Source of the DNA: Sphagnum compactum
Taxonomy: Eukaryota > Bryophyta > Sphagnopsida > Sphagnales
Assembly: GCA_965153455.1 (NCBI GenBank)
Contig: OZ234499.1
Coordinates: 2,405,731 to 2,469,730 of the forward strand
Length of the DNA: 64,000 nt
Direction of reading: 5' to 3'
Of this stretch, positions 47,293 through 58,000 are shown in pieces (within the stretch, counting starts at the first letter, position 1; each line of letters opens with the position of its first letter). The translations under genes were made by a program, and so were the position numbers. Below the pieces are notes generated by a model. That model was not told the DNA's origin. It did not search any database and saw only the letters and a program-made list of their open reading frames with translations.

Positions 47293-48549
47293 TATGGAAT
47301 ACCAAAATGACCATTCCATGTCTTCAGAATCTTGGTCTAGGGTCTTAAAATAAATAGTCTAGGTACCCTAGGATTTTTGGGATAAAAAGCTTAGACAATT
47401 TAGGAAAAGAATTTAGATAACCTATAGTAAAAAGTCTAGGTAGCCTAAAGTAAAAGGTTCAAGTAAATTTAAAAATTAAGTAACCTAGGGTAAAAAGCCT
47501 AGGTAACTTACAGTAAAAAGCTTAAGTAGCCTAAGCCTTTTACCCTAAGCCTTACACCTTAACTAAAAATTTTTAATCATATGTTTATGTTTTTGGCTAA
47601 ACTCTGGAAACCAAGTTTAGAAATCTAGCAATTTTTTTTTATGCTTTTGGAGGTTTTCAACCTCCAAAAACATTTAGAATTTTTTTTGGCGAAATTGAAT
47701 CAATGAAAAAAATTAAAGGATGCCCTTATTGCAATTTAGTAAAAATTAATTTATTATTTTTTCAAATGGGCTGAATTTGGGTATTAATAAGTAAAAATAA
47801 GCTAAAACCTATTGTGGAAATCTGATGGGTTCAAAATTGTTGTTTTCAAAACCTAGAAAAAAAACTTTGTCATTTCATTGTAAAATGTGCTTTTCCAAAA
47901 ATAAATAAATTTATATGTAATAATAAATAATAATATGCCGTAAATATTACTTCAAAAACATTGTACAAAATGAAGCAACACAAGACTAAAATCTTTCAAA
48001 GAAACAAGAGATACAATAATTATAATGCCAATTTTGAAATTTGTCCTGCTCATTGTAATGGCACAAACATTTTGGATTCTAGACAATTTCGTTAAATTTA
48101 AACCCTAAAAAATCTCCTACATATTTAACTTGGAGCTTTGGCTTTGTATAGTAATTTCTTGGGTGGGGGGACATTGCAATAAAGGCAGCCTTTTGCTTTT
48201 TCATTTACTCAATTTTGCCAAAAAAAAAATTAAAAAAACTAAGTGATTTTGGAGGTTTTCAGTCGCTAGAAGCACGAAAAAAGAATCACTAGATTTCTAG
48301 ACTTGGTTTTCAAAGTTTAACCAAAAACATGAAAACAATTAAAGATTTTTATTTAAAGTAAAATGTTTAAGCTACCTAAACTTGTTATTGTAAGTTACCT
48401 AGGCTTTTTACCCTAGGTTACTTAATTTTATTTTTTATTTAAGCCTTTTATCTTAAGCTACCTAAACTTTTTATTTTAAGAACCTAGGCTACTTAGGCAT
48501 CTTATTTAAAAATTCTAAGGACAGGGCATGGCCATTTTGGTGTTCCATA
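47293..48549. mobile_element. Foldback-type transposon with about 400-bp inverted arms
   Basis: Left arm 47293-47740 and right arm about 48165-48549 are inverted copies. The outer ends read TATGGAAYACCAAAATGRCC. The arms share CTAGGTA-CC motifs, the GTAAAAAG units, CTTGGTTT/AACCAAG blocks, AAACCTCCAAAA and, innermost, GCCYTTATTGCAAT. A 6-bp direct repeat AATATG flanks it (47287-47292 and 48550-48555). The centre has no open frame. It may be a MULE-related foldback element or a bare foldback; the autonomous partner is not here. Confidence 0.8.
47645..47669. other. 11-bp hairpin inside the left foldback arm
   Basis: TTTTGGAGGTT and AACCTCCAAAA pair perfectly around a 3-nt loop. The right arm keeps only one side of this hairpin, so it has decayed there. 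Confidence 0.8.
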
Positions 48550-48959
48550 AATATGAACATGTAGTCTATATGTATGTTTGCATGAATCCCTCTATGTTTT
48601 CACCCACTAATGGAAGCAAAAGTATTTGGCAAATCCCTATGCTCATTGACCCATTGATGGAAATAAAAAATCCCTATTTTATAATGAATTATAACCACCC
48701 TATTGACAAACCAATAAATTTTATTACCTAATCAATTAACTGCATTTTTTTTGGCACATCATTTGGAAAAGAATGAAGGCAAATTTATAAAGCAAATAAA
48801 TTTTTTTTGAAGTAATTATGTGTAAGGTAATGCCTAAGGAAGGGGGCATTCCTCGAATAAGAAATAATAATCCATTTCAAGAATGCGTCCCTTTAAGGGC
48901 ATTAACTAGTGTAAAGTTTGACCCTCTAATTGACAAAGGTTGACTTTTATGCACTATCC

Positions 48960-49890
48960 TTGTACCATGGGCTTTTATGTTGTATGGAGGGTATTATGAT
49001 TATCAATGTCACAACCCCACTTTGGGCAAAGTGTGAGGAGGCAACTCACACTCCCAAAGAGGGAGACTTGGAGTCCTCCGGGACTCCCGAAAACTCAGAG
49101 GCAATTACAGGGGGTCAAAACACCTCGCCTTGAGTCATTCTTTATATCAATGGAAAGGTCTTGAAGTGTAGATGTCTAAAATGGCCTCGCATTGGCCATT
49201 TGGACATCTGCAGCCCAAGTTATGGGCAAAAGAAGGGTCGGGAGTCAAACTCGCAGTTTGACTCCCGACCACTAAAAGTCGGGAATCGACTTGATCCCGG
49301 TGTGTGCAGGTAGAGTGCGACACACCATTGGAAAGATCTCGAGGAGAGCTACAACTTTGGTTGAAACCTCACTTCAATCGGAGGTCGGAGTCGGGAGATA
49401 TGAGCTCCCAAAGTCCCAGGAGTCCAAATCGGGACAATTTCGGGACTTCTCCTTGGGAGTCCCGGGAAAAAGTGTCATTCGGATGTAGCCTCGGCGGAGA
49501 GCTGCAGAGTATACTATATGGGGGAAGGTGGTGGCTTCCCTCGAGTCCGGGCCGTGGTGAGTGAAGTGTCTCCAAGTGCCCGTGGCTTGTCCCAACACCC
49601 AAGGGTGTTCCCGAATGTGAACTAACCCTCTTGTGGTTGGTTTTGGATGCAGATTCGAGTGAGATAATACTTGTCCCTCTTCCTAGTCTAATCCTGGGAC
49701 TTCTAGCACGCCCCTCTACCCCCTTTTAGTGCTGGAAGTCGAGAGCGGCCCTCAAGTCCCAACTTTCCGCAACTCAACATACTTAGACCCTCAAGTGGGT
49801 CTAACAAGGGACTTAGGAGCGCGTCACTCAACATACTTGCCCTTAAAGTGTAAAGTGCCTCCTTTGATTGAAGAAAATATTCCACTCTAT
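48960..49890. other. GC-richer block, probably an unclassified repeat
   Basis: Composition is markedly richer in GC than the flanks, and the phrase GGGACTCCCG/CGGGAGTC recurs several times. Overlapping open frames on both strands (for example 49304-49564 plus, 49369-49602 minus) show no domain. It ends close to an LTR-like segment, so it may be the internal or LTR part of another retroelement. That is inference. Confidence 0.4.
49236..49270. repeat. Perfect 16-bp hairpin with 3-nt loop
   Basis: GGTCGGGAGTCAAACT (49236-49251) and its exact complement (49255-49270) enclose CGC. It lies within the GC-richer block. Confidence 0.9.
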
Positions 49891-49959
49891 AAAGGTGCAT
49901 CCAAATACATTACAAAATTTCAAGAAGGGTTTTATGAAAAAAGAAAAACAAAACAACAT

Positions 49960-50600
49960 TAGTTACAGTCAAAGACACAAAGAACATAAGAACAAAGGCT
50001 AAAGAAAAGTCTAAGTCTAATTTTCAAACAAGGAACAAGATAAGATTATGTGATTCAAAAACAAAAACACAAGAATTAAAAATAAGAGCATGAGATGTGC
50101 AAGACGAATATGGAAACATATATTCATTATGTTAACATATGCAAACATGAATATGAAAAGAACATGATAAGGCTATGGTGCAAGATCATGTTTAAAACAT
50201 GTGTTAAATAGACTGAAGGAAATGAGGGGTTTTACTCCTATTTATACCCCTTTAGGGACCTAGTTGAAGGAAGCTTTTTGAAAACCTTCATAATTGAAAG
50301 TCAACTATGAGTTAACTAAAACTTAACTTAGACATATTTAAGAGTCAAATTAAAAGTTAATTATAATTAATTAGGACTTAACTAAAAATTAATTAAAATT
50401 TAACTAGGATTTAACTAGGACTTAATTGGAAGTTAACTATGAATTAGTTAAAAGTTAACTCGAACTTAATTCGAACTTAACTCAGACTTAACTAGAAGTT
50501 AATTAAAACTTAATTAGGAGTTAACTAAGGCTTAACTGGGACTTAATTGAAAATTAACTACGACTTAACTAAAAGTTACTTAGGATTTAATTAATTAAGA
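49960..50600 (-). mobile_element. LTR fragment related to the chromovirus LTR
   Basis: On the minus strand the TATA box GGGGTATAAATAGGAG (about 50234-50249) lies just downstream of a U3 built of about 27 units of 11 bp (50290-50590). The TATA-proximal stretch matches the LTR at 23.3 kb (TATTTATACCC, then CTTAGTTCAAGGAAG/CCTAGTTGAAGGAAG on plus). No matching second LTR or pol was found nearby, so it is a solo or truncated LTR. Confidence 0.65.
50290..50590. repeat. 11-bp periodic repeat in U3
   Basis: Successive units such as GAACTTAATTC, GAACTTAACTC, AGACTTAACTA and GAAGTTAATTA keep an almost strict 11-base step, each with TTAAYT at a fixed position. The period is close to one DNA helical turn. 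A looser version fills the U3 at about 23475-23715 and the remnant at 14286-14400. Confidence 0.85.
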
Positions 50601-50947
50601 ACAATTTCAGTTCTTATAATTGTTTCACTTTTGACATGGTTATGTAGAATGTGGGGTTAGTTGGAATTGACACGTTTCATGTGTTTAGGTGTTATTCTTT
50701 GTTTCACATAATATTTCAAGGTGAATATTCCATTATTTTATTAAATTTATTTTGGAACCTTAAAATGGATGGGTGTGCATACTAATCAAATTTATTGTGC
50801 ATTTGAATTGCTTCCATGATAATTTACAAATTTACTTAGCAATTTTCTATCTTTCTAATTAGATTGTTATTTTTCAAATAAATAATCGGGACAGTTTCCA
50901 TTGTTATTTTTCATCCTCCTCTTACTTTACATTCTAATCCTTTGAAA

Positions 50948-51382
50948 ATGGTTTATGTATCATTAGAGGCAAACATGCTAACCATGGTTAATCCATTACT
51001 TCTTAGGAGATTCATTGGTTCACAAAACATAAACCCTTTAGATAAAGCTTCGTCCCTTGTATCAATAAGTCCTAATAACCATTTTGAATTTTTAAAAAAT
51101 GTTGCAAATGATGGCCTATTTCAACCCCAACCTATGAATACATGTCATCGGGATGTTAAAGTTGGTGGCCATGAGACTTTGTACAAAGTAGAACCTAAGT
51201 CTTGTCCCAAGAATGGGAATAACCATGTATGCAATTTTCTAGGTGCTTTCACATCTTTGGATGCAAGGTCAAAAAATGTAAAGGCAATGCCACGTTTTGT
51301 ATCTAGTGCTATCATGTTGCAACGTGGAGTACATGTTTTACAAAAAAAATTGGAAGTTCATGTTGAAATGAATGTCATTTAA
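50948..51382 (+). CDS. Open frame of unknown function
   Basis: An uninterrupted frame of 145 codons from ATG 50948 to TAA. No recognised domain, signal peptide or membrane segment. It lies just outside an LTR fragment and 230 bp upstream of the two-exon coiled-coil candidate on the same strand. I could not find a splice donor joining the two. It could be a retroelement-derived fragment or a chance frame. Confidence 0.25.
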   Translation: MVYVSLEANMLTMVNPLLLRRFIGSQNINPLDKASSLVSISPNNHFEFLKNVANDGLFQPQPMNTCHRDVKVGGHETLYKVEPKSCPKNGNNHVCNFLGAFTSLDARSKNVKAMPRFVSSAIMLQRGVHVLQKKLEVHVEMNVI

Positions 51383-51613
51383 TGCATATCAATGTGGAGT
51401 TGCAAGAAAGGTGGGCATATTTATTCCCCAATCTACTAACTATATTGGAATTAATGTGCTTCAAGCTTGATTTTTAGGTTTGACATAAGTTTTATATTTG
51501 AAGGATGAATGATATAATTTTAAAAATAAACATTCACGTTTGTTTTAACTTTCTTGAGTAAGATTCAAAACCTTGAATGTGATTGAATGTGATGTGATAG
51601 CATATTAGAAATT

Positions 51614-52123
51614 ATGTGTTACAAAGAATTCAATGTAGATATCATGGAGCAACAACTAGAACTTCTTAAAAAAGACATGGAACATACTTTGGAGCTCTTA
51701 GATGAGCAAGTTGAAAGGTTGACCAAGTGAGATTTGGTCCATTTTGTGTTTTTTTTGCTTGAATTACTTGTACAATAGACCGTGTCACTTAGGATTAAAG
51801 ATTGGGTACACCCTTCTAACAAAACTTTGGACAAGTCTATTTTCATAGCTCTTGAAATGATGTGCAAATATAATGTTCGCAAGAACACACTTCTAAAAAA
51901 AGAAAAGCAAGAATTGGAGGATATGATGAAGAAAAAAATGCAAGCATTTGAAGAAGAGAAAAAATATATATTTACAAAAATTCTAACTCTCAAAGAAAAA
52001 ATAATAAATTTGCAAGTAGAGCAAACTACTCTACAAATAAAGAGGAATACTCCATTGTCCCATGTAAATTCAATGTCACATTTGGTGCAACAAAACAACC
52101 ATATGATGCAAAACAACATCTAA
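51614..52123 (+). CDS. Candidate two-exon coiled-coil protein
   Basis: Exon 1 is 51614-51726 (an internal ATG at 51644 is an alternative start). The intron is 51727-51792 (66 bp, GTGAGA...CACTTAG, T-rich) and exon 2 is 51793-52123. The split codon AA|G restores Lys and the frame continues without a stop, giving about 147 aa. The protein is almost wholly charged helix: EQQLELLKKDMEHTLELLDE, then LKKEKQELEDMMKKKMQAFE, then KILTLKEKIINL, ending in a Gln/Asn-rich tail. This predicts a long coiled coil. No family is recognised. A phase-correct short intron supports a real or once-real gene; transcript evidence is lacking. Confidence 0.4.
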
Positions 52124-53934
52124 TTACATTTCATGTTTTCAATTTCCAATAAAACCCCTAGATGCAATTATTGAAACATCCAAATCATAAAAGCTTGATA
52201 ACTTGGAATTTTGTTAAAATGCAAGCATTTAATCAAGAAGCTAATAAAATGGGCATTGTTAGTATCTGATTCAATTACACGCCATAAAATAATAAATTTT
52301 AAGAACAAATTTTAAAAGTGATCATGGGACCACTTCAACATAGACTTTTATATTTCTATTGTAATTGTTGGTTTCAAAAAAACTACAAATTTTTTATATG
52401 AGCAACAAAATGAACTTCCAATGCTTTGTATAAGATAAACAAGAAGCAAAAAAAATAGGTTATTCTAGGAGATAGCTTATGCATTTAATCATAATTTTTG
52501 GTTGTGAACAAGTCTTCAAGTGGTTTAAAACATCATCAGCAAATGCAAAAAAATCTTGATTAATAAGAATGGAACAAAACAAATTACAATCATCCATTTC
52601 ATTATCAAAAACCTTGCAACCAAGTGTTGAAGAACTTAGTGAAGGGATAAAACAATTGGAGAACACACATTTCTAAAACATGTGATTGAGTTTTTGTCAT
52701 TTGATTCATAAAAAAATGTTGAATAGTTATGAAAAAGGTTCATCAAATGACAAGATTTTTAAAAAGGATGATACCTTGTATAGTTTTATTCAATCATTCA
52801 AGTTTATAAATCACAAATCAAAAGACTTTGAATTTAGCTAGGAGCTTGAAGGTATCTTTGTGCATCTTCACAATCAATAAACTTAACACTTTTACCAAAA
52901 AAATCACATTACGAAAGCATTTCCAACTTAGTTTGATCATTTTTTTTAGTAGCCACATGTTTGGTGAGCTTTTTCAATATTTTTCAAATTTAATGTAGTT
53001 ATCTTTTGTGAAACTTCTTGAAATTCATAATATGCCATCATCTTAATATTAGAACTTGTTGCCATTATGATTATTTTTCTTATAAATCTTGAGGTTCAAG
53101 GCCTTTCAATTCCATTATAAACCTTAAACATGTTAGTGTCTATAATGTTTTAATATAGTAAACATTTTTTCAAATTGACATTACTTGCTAATCTAATTAG
53201 CAATGAAGACCACAAAGTTGAACAACATTGCTTGAATATATACCAAAGATGGAATTGAACAAGGATTCCATTTATGAAATTATTAATAGGATGTGAATAT
53301 GCATAGAATATTTCAAGATATATTCCAAGGTGATTTAGTTGCCCATAACATAAATACAACTATGTTTATTGACACAAATGACAAATGTAATACATTTTTG
53401 TGCACCCCTTCCATTGTTGATTTCAATTCCATGTGGGTAACTAGACCTTAAGCATATTTTGAAATTTGAATTATTGTACATGATTCACATGCTAGGTCCA
53501 AGTATGATTCACTTATCCCATTTTAAACACAAAAGGGATTCCTAAAACTTACCTTTTCTTTCACATAACCTAAAACATGTCCTAGATTTCCCCCTTCTTT
53601 TTCATGTAAAATGAAATAAATTCCCTCCCAATTTTATACAAGCATCTAAATTTTAATTCCATTCCTATAAAATAAAAATAGTAAAATTTATCCAATGTGA
53701 GTCATGTTTTATCAATGGCCAAAACAAATCCAAAAGTTTCCATTTGTTGAAACCTTGTTCTTTGCAATACAACACTTGGTTCTTATCACATTTGAGTTTT
53801 TTATAGACATTAATGCCTAAGTTATTATGGTATAAATTTTGGGGAAAAAAACATCTTTATCCATTTTTACCTAATCCTTGAACCATTTTTCATAATTTAG
53901 TACACGATGCATCCCCCCGCCCCCCCTCCCCCTA
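52124..53934. other. Intergenic AT-rich DNA
   Basis: No gene, RNA gene or organised repeat was recognised. Short open frames on both strands lack domains. A C-rich tract lies at about 53912-53932, just before the first CACTA miniature element. Confidence 0.6.
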
Positions 53935-54089
53935 CACTACAACAAAAGGTGTCCCTTGTACGCCAAGTGATTTCACTGGATTTTGAGTGAATTCACTAAT
54001 TGTAGTGAACGGGGACCAGTGAAGAAGCAGTGAATTCACTGCAATAGTGAACGGGGACTAATGAACTGCACCCACATTTTGTAGTAGTG
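53935..54089 (+). mobile_element. CACTA-type miniature element, copy 1
   Basis: A 155-bp element starts CACTACAACAAAA and ends TTTTGTAGTAGTG, near-perfect CACTA-superfamily inverted ends. It is flanked by the 3-bp direct repeat CTA (53932-53934 and 54090-54092), the expected duplication length. Inside are AGTGAATTCACT palindromes and GTGAACGGGGAC repeated twice, likely the subterminal transposase-binding array. It has no coding capacity and would need an autonomous partner elsewhere. Confidence 0.9.
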
Positions 54090-54527
54090 CTAAGACTTGT
54101 TAAGAATTTTAAAACTTATTCAAAATTAAAAATAATACACAAGAATAATACCTTAGTAACATATCTATTTATTAAGCAGAAAAACCTTCCAATATCAATG
54201 TTACATTAGGCCACAAACAAGCTTTCAATTGTGGGAATACAATGGATATTTATGAAGCGTTCCTTTTTTACACCCCAATCAAGTTTGGACCATCCTATTG
54301 AAAAAGTTCATAAATGGAACTATTTTGTTCCATTATAGTTTCAAATTTGTTATGAAACTTTGAAAAGACATTACCATAGTAACTAAACAACTTCAATAGT
54401 TTTCTGCTGAATAATTAATTTAATCTAGAAGTTTTGGTTTAGTAGCTACTGAGTTTTAATTTTGAAAATTTTGGCATATGTGCAATATATGTAATAAAAT
54501 TCATTGGTATTTTAAATATATTTTATT

Positions 54528-54605
54528 GCGTTAGTGGTTAAATGGATAACAAGAAAAATGATATGGTTAGGCAGGTCCTTGGTTCAAAATTAATTTGCAA
54601 TTGGA
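54528..54605 (+). repeat. Possible tRNA-derived SINE head
   Basis: TGCGTTAGTGGTTAAATGG resembles an A-box region. CAGGTCCTTGGTTCAAAATT about 45 bases on resembles a T-arm/B box (GGTTCRAATC). A full tRNA fold is not possible. It lies between the two CACTA miniature elements. Confidence 0.35.
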
Positions 54606-54920
54606 ATGTGTTTTTAAAATTTTGGCAAAAAAGGTTGAATTTTTTCTGAAAATTTCGGCAAAGTTGAAAATAATTTAATTTATGCCAAAGTTGCCTAGGT
54701 ACTATAATACATGATTCCTAACAACCAAAAACAATTTGTGCATTATTCACATCATATTGAGAAAATTCAAAATGGTACGTGGAATCCAAATTATAATTCA
54801 AATTTAGTTTAAACTCTATGATGAAGTTCTAAAAAAATATTACATGATTTTTTGCAACAAAGAAAAGGTTTTTGAAACATTAAAAATCATTCGCATGTTG
54901 GTTATCATTTCAGTTTTAGG

Positions 54921-55054
54921 CACTATTACAAAATGTGGGTGTAATTCACTAGTCTCCATTCATTAGACAAGTGAATTCACTTCTTCTCCATTAGGTCCCG
55001 TTCACTATAACCAGTGAAATCACTTGACATTCAGGGACACCTTTCGTTGTAGGG
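54921..55054 (-). mobile_element. CACTA-type miniature element, copy 2, inverted
   Basis: A 134-bp copy of the element at 53935 in opposite orientation. Ends read CACTATTACAAAA on plus and CCCTACAACGAAA on minus, each with one or two changes from the consensus. It is flanked by the 3-bp direct repeat AGG (54918-54920 and 55055-55057). Subterminal AAGTGAATTCACT and GTGAACGGGAC are retained. Confidence 0.9.
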
Positions 55055-55057
55055 AGG

Positions 55058-58000
55058 ATGGGGATCTCATTCATTTGTCATAATGTTAACACCATAGAAA
55101 ATTGTTAAATTATTTTTTAAGCAATTACACTTGATATAATAATTAAATAATTCCTTGTCGATATTGGAAAAAAAAAACCCATGTATGGAATGAGGTGAAG
55201 ATCTAAAAAAACACATGACTTAAATAAACATTCTTTGAAGCTCAAAGGCAATTTGCCATGCATCCCTTATTACCCAACCCCAAACATTCAAGTTGTGAGA
55301 CACAAAAACTATCATGTATTTATTTTCCCTTAACATTGAACTAGCTCTAAGTGTATTTATAAACAAATATCACACATAAAACCAACTTAAAGCAATTTAG
55401 ACCCACCACATCTAGATTGTTTGTGTTTCAAAATATGTGATGCTAAAAAAAAAACAAAAACCAAATTGTTGCTACCTTGCAAGTTGATTTTAAACAAATA
55501 CAAGCAAACCAAAAATTATGATGTGTTCATACATTTTCACATGTTTTATCCATCTCAAGTATATTGCCAAGGTTTTTTTTTAAAATCTGCAAAATAGGTG
55601 GACTTGTAATCATCCACAAAAGAAATAAACCAAATTTGGCTAAAGTCTAGACAAAACAATAAAAACTTTTTGGAGTCTTGCCAAATTCTAGTTATTTAAA
55701 TGGAAACGTTTTTCTTCAAAATGTGGTGACTTTTGTGAATTTTTTCCAAAAAATCACTTTGTATAATTCATAATAGATTCTATTTTTGGTTGCCATAATG
55801 TGAAAATTTGCCCCAAAAAAATTGCATATTTTTATTAGATTAAAAAATAGGTAAATTCAATTTTCTTCTTACATATATGTGAATGACTTTTATATCCTGA
55901 AAGATCTACAATAATCAAATGTTTCAATTAGAACTAAATTACTACACAAATTTGTGTAGTAAGAGTGTTATAGTCAAGTTATTTTATATTACAAAAAAAT
56001 TTGAGCTTGTAACCCAATTTCAAAGTGAATGGATACCAAAAATCTTGCACACTAACTTTTTGTTTTCTAATTTATATAGTTTGCAACCTCCTTTATTACA
56101 TGAACATTATAATAAATACATACCAAAGCATGTGAAGTCAAAAAACAATATAAGGTTTTTATGTCAATGTTTGAACTAAGAACACACATATATAACCCTT
56201 GGCCTTCTTTGCAAATTTTCAATCTTGTAAACCATGAGAGGTGATGTATGTGAATTTTTTATAAATAGTTATGACAAGATTTTAAAACTTCATATATTTG
56301 ACATGAGTTGGCAAGGCCTCCATAGAAGTTTTAAAGATATAGGTTGACGTCAATACAAAATTTATGGAATTTAGTTTAAGATACATAAAATTTTGAAATA
56401 AACATGAATTTCTACGTCTTTCAAAATTTCAGTTTGGCATCTTCAAGTGGCATAATAAATATAGAAATGAACAAATAGATGGTAACATTTTTGTAAATTT
56501 TACACCATGTAAATGAAGTTTCAACTCACAATGTGAAAAAATTGAAGGTTAATACCATCATTGTCACATTTCTTAAATCATACATATATGCATTAAAAAT
56601 GTATATTCAAATTCAAAAGACCTAAATTTGATCTCTAAATCATTTTGTGAAAACAAATTTTTGGATGGGAAGGCCTAATATATTGTCATTTGGTGGAAGA
56701 TGTGGGGCTTAATGGTCCTCAAATTATTTTTTATCATCATAAAAAAATAAATCATGTTTCATGGGCTCCAAGTCAAAGTAATCATCAAAGCAATTAAATT
56801 CTTTTTTTCATCACAATATAACATAACCACCCACAAGAATTAGAGTTCATGTTGAATTGAATGAAATCCATATTATTCACCACTTCACATCCCACCTTGT
56901 TCATGCATAACTTAGCCTTTTATCTTCTAATTCTCTTAGATTTAAAAGTCCATAGAAACCCTCATTGTTGAATCATATCAACTAAGGTAGCCTATGTTGT
57001 TAGCATAAATGTGATCTAGTTACCCAACTAATTTTCCTTCCAAAACCACTTTTTTTTAATTTAGTCGAATTTCCAATGACAACAACTATTTAAAAATTAA
57101 TATCCCTTGCACCTTAAGTCTAAAAATTTCCAAATTACCTTCATTGAGTCATACCCATGGAAGGCTTTCCAAGAACACCAAGATTGCACCCAAATTCCTT
57201 TATGTTTTTTCTTTTTGATTTAAATGATTTTCTAATGAAAAAATTGTTCAATATTCAATACCTTCTCCATCGTAGATCAAAACATTATGAAACCAACTTG
57301 GTGCACCCCTATTCATTGAAAGCTTTCCAACAATACAATGAACATGGCAAGAAGCACTATGGTTTGGGAGATTTCTACATGACGAACAAAACAAACAAAC
57401 AAACAAGTTCAACCATCCTTCAAAGATAGATGTTCACTTGTCAAACATTTGAAATTTTGTCATTGATGAAGTAGGTCACATAATGTACATAGTCATCAAC
57501 TTTCCATTGCCATATGTAAAAAGGATAATATATGTCTTGTTCAATATAATAATGTGGTGGAATATTAATAGGATGTTAACCTCATGCTTACAAAATGAAT
57601 TTTGGAATAATGACATGATTTTGATATTATCATGAATCACTAGTTGTGTGGTTGTATTGACATGGATTCAAATGCACATGGAATGGTATAAGGTAATGTG
57701 AATTCACCTAAACTTAGGACAAATCAGAAATGTGTCCTTGTGGTACACATTATCCCAATCTATTGAACTAAAGAAGACATGCATCTTCATGTTCTTCACT
57801 CCACCTTTGAGATATCCAATCCTATTTTCCAAACACCAACAAACACCTTGTTAATAATATTTCCAACATTAAGCTTGTAATTACATGCCAATGAAATCTT
57901 TCTCACGAGGTTTCAAACCTTATTTTGATAAGCTTTTCAAAACTCATACATTCACTAAAAAGGTAAAATTGTGGCATATTTTATTCATATTTCATCTTTG

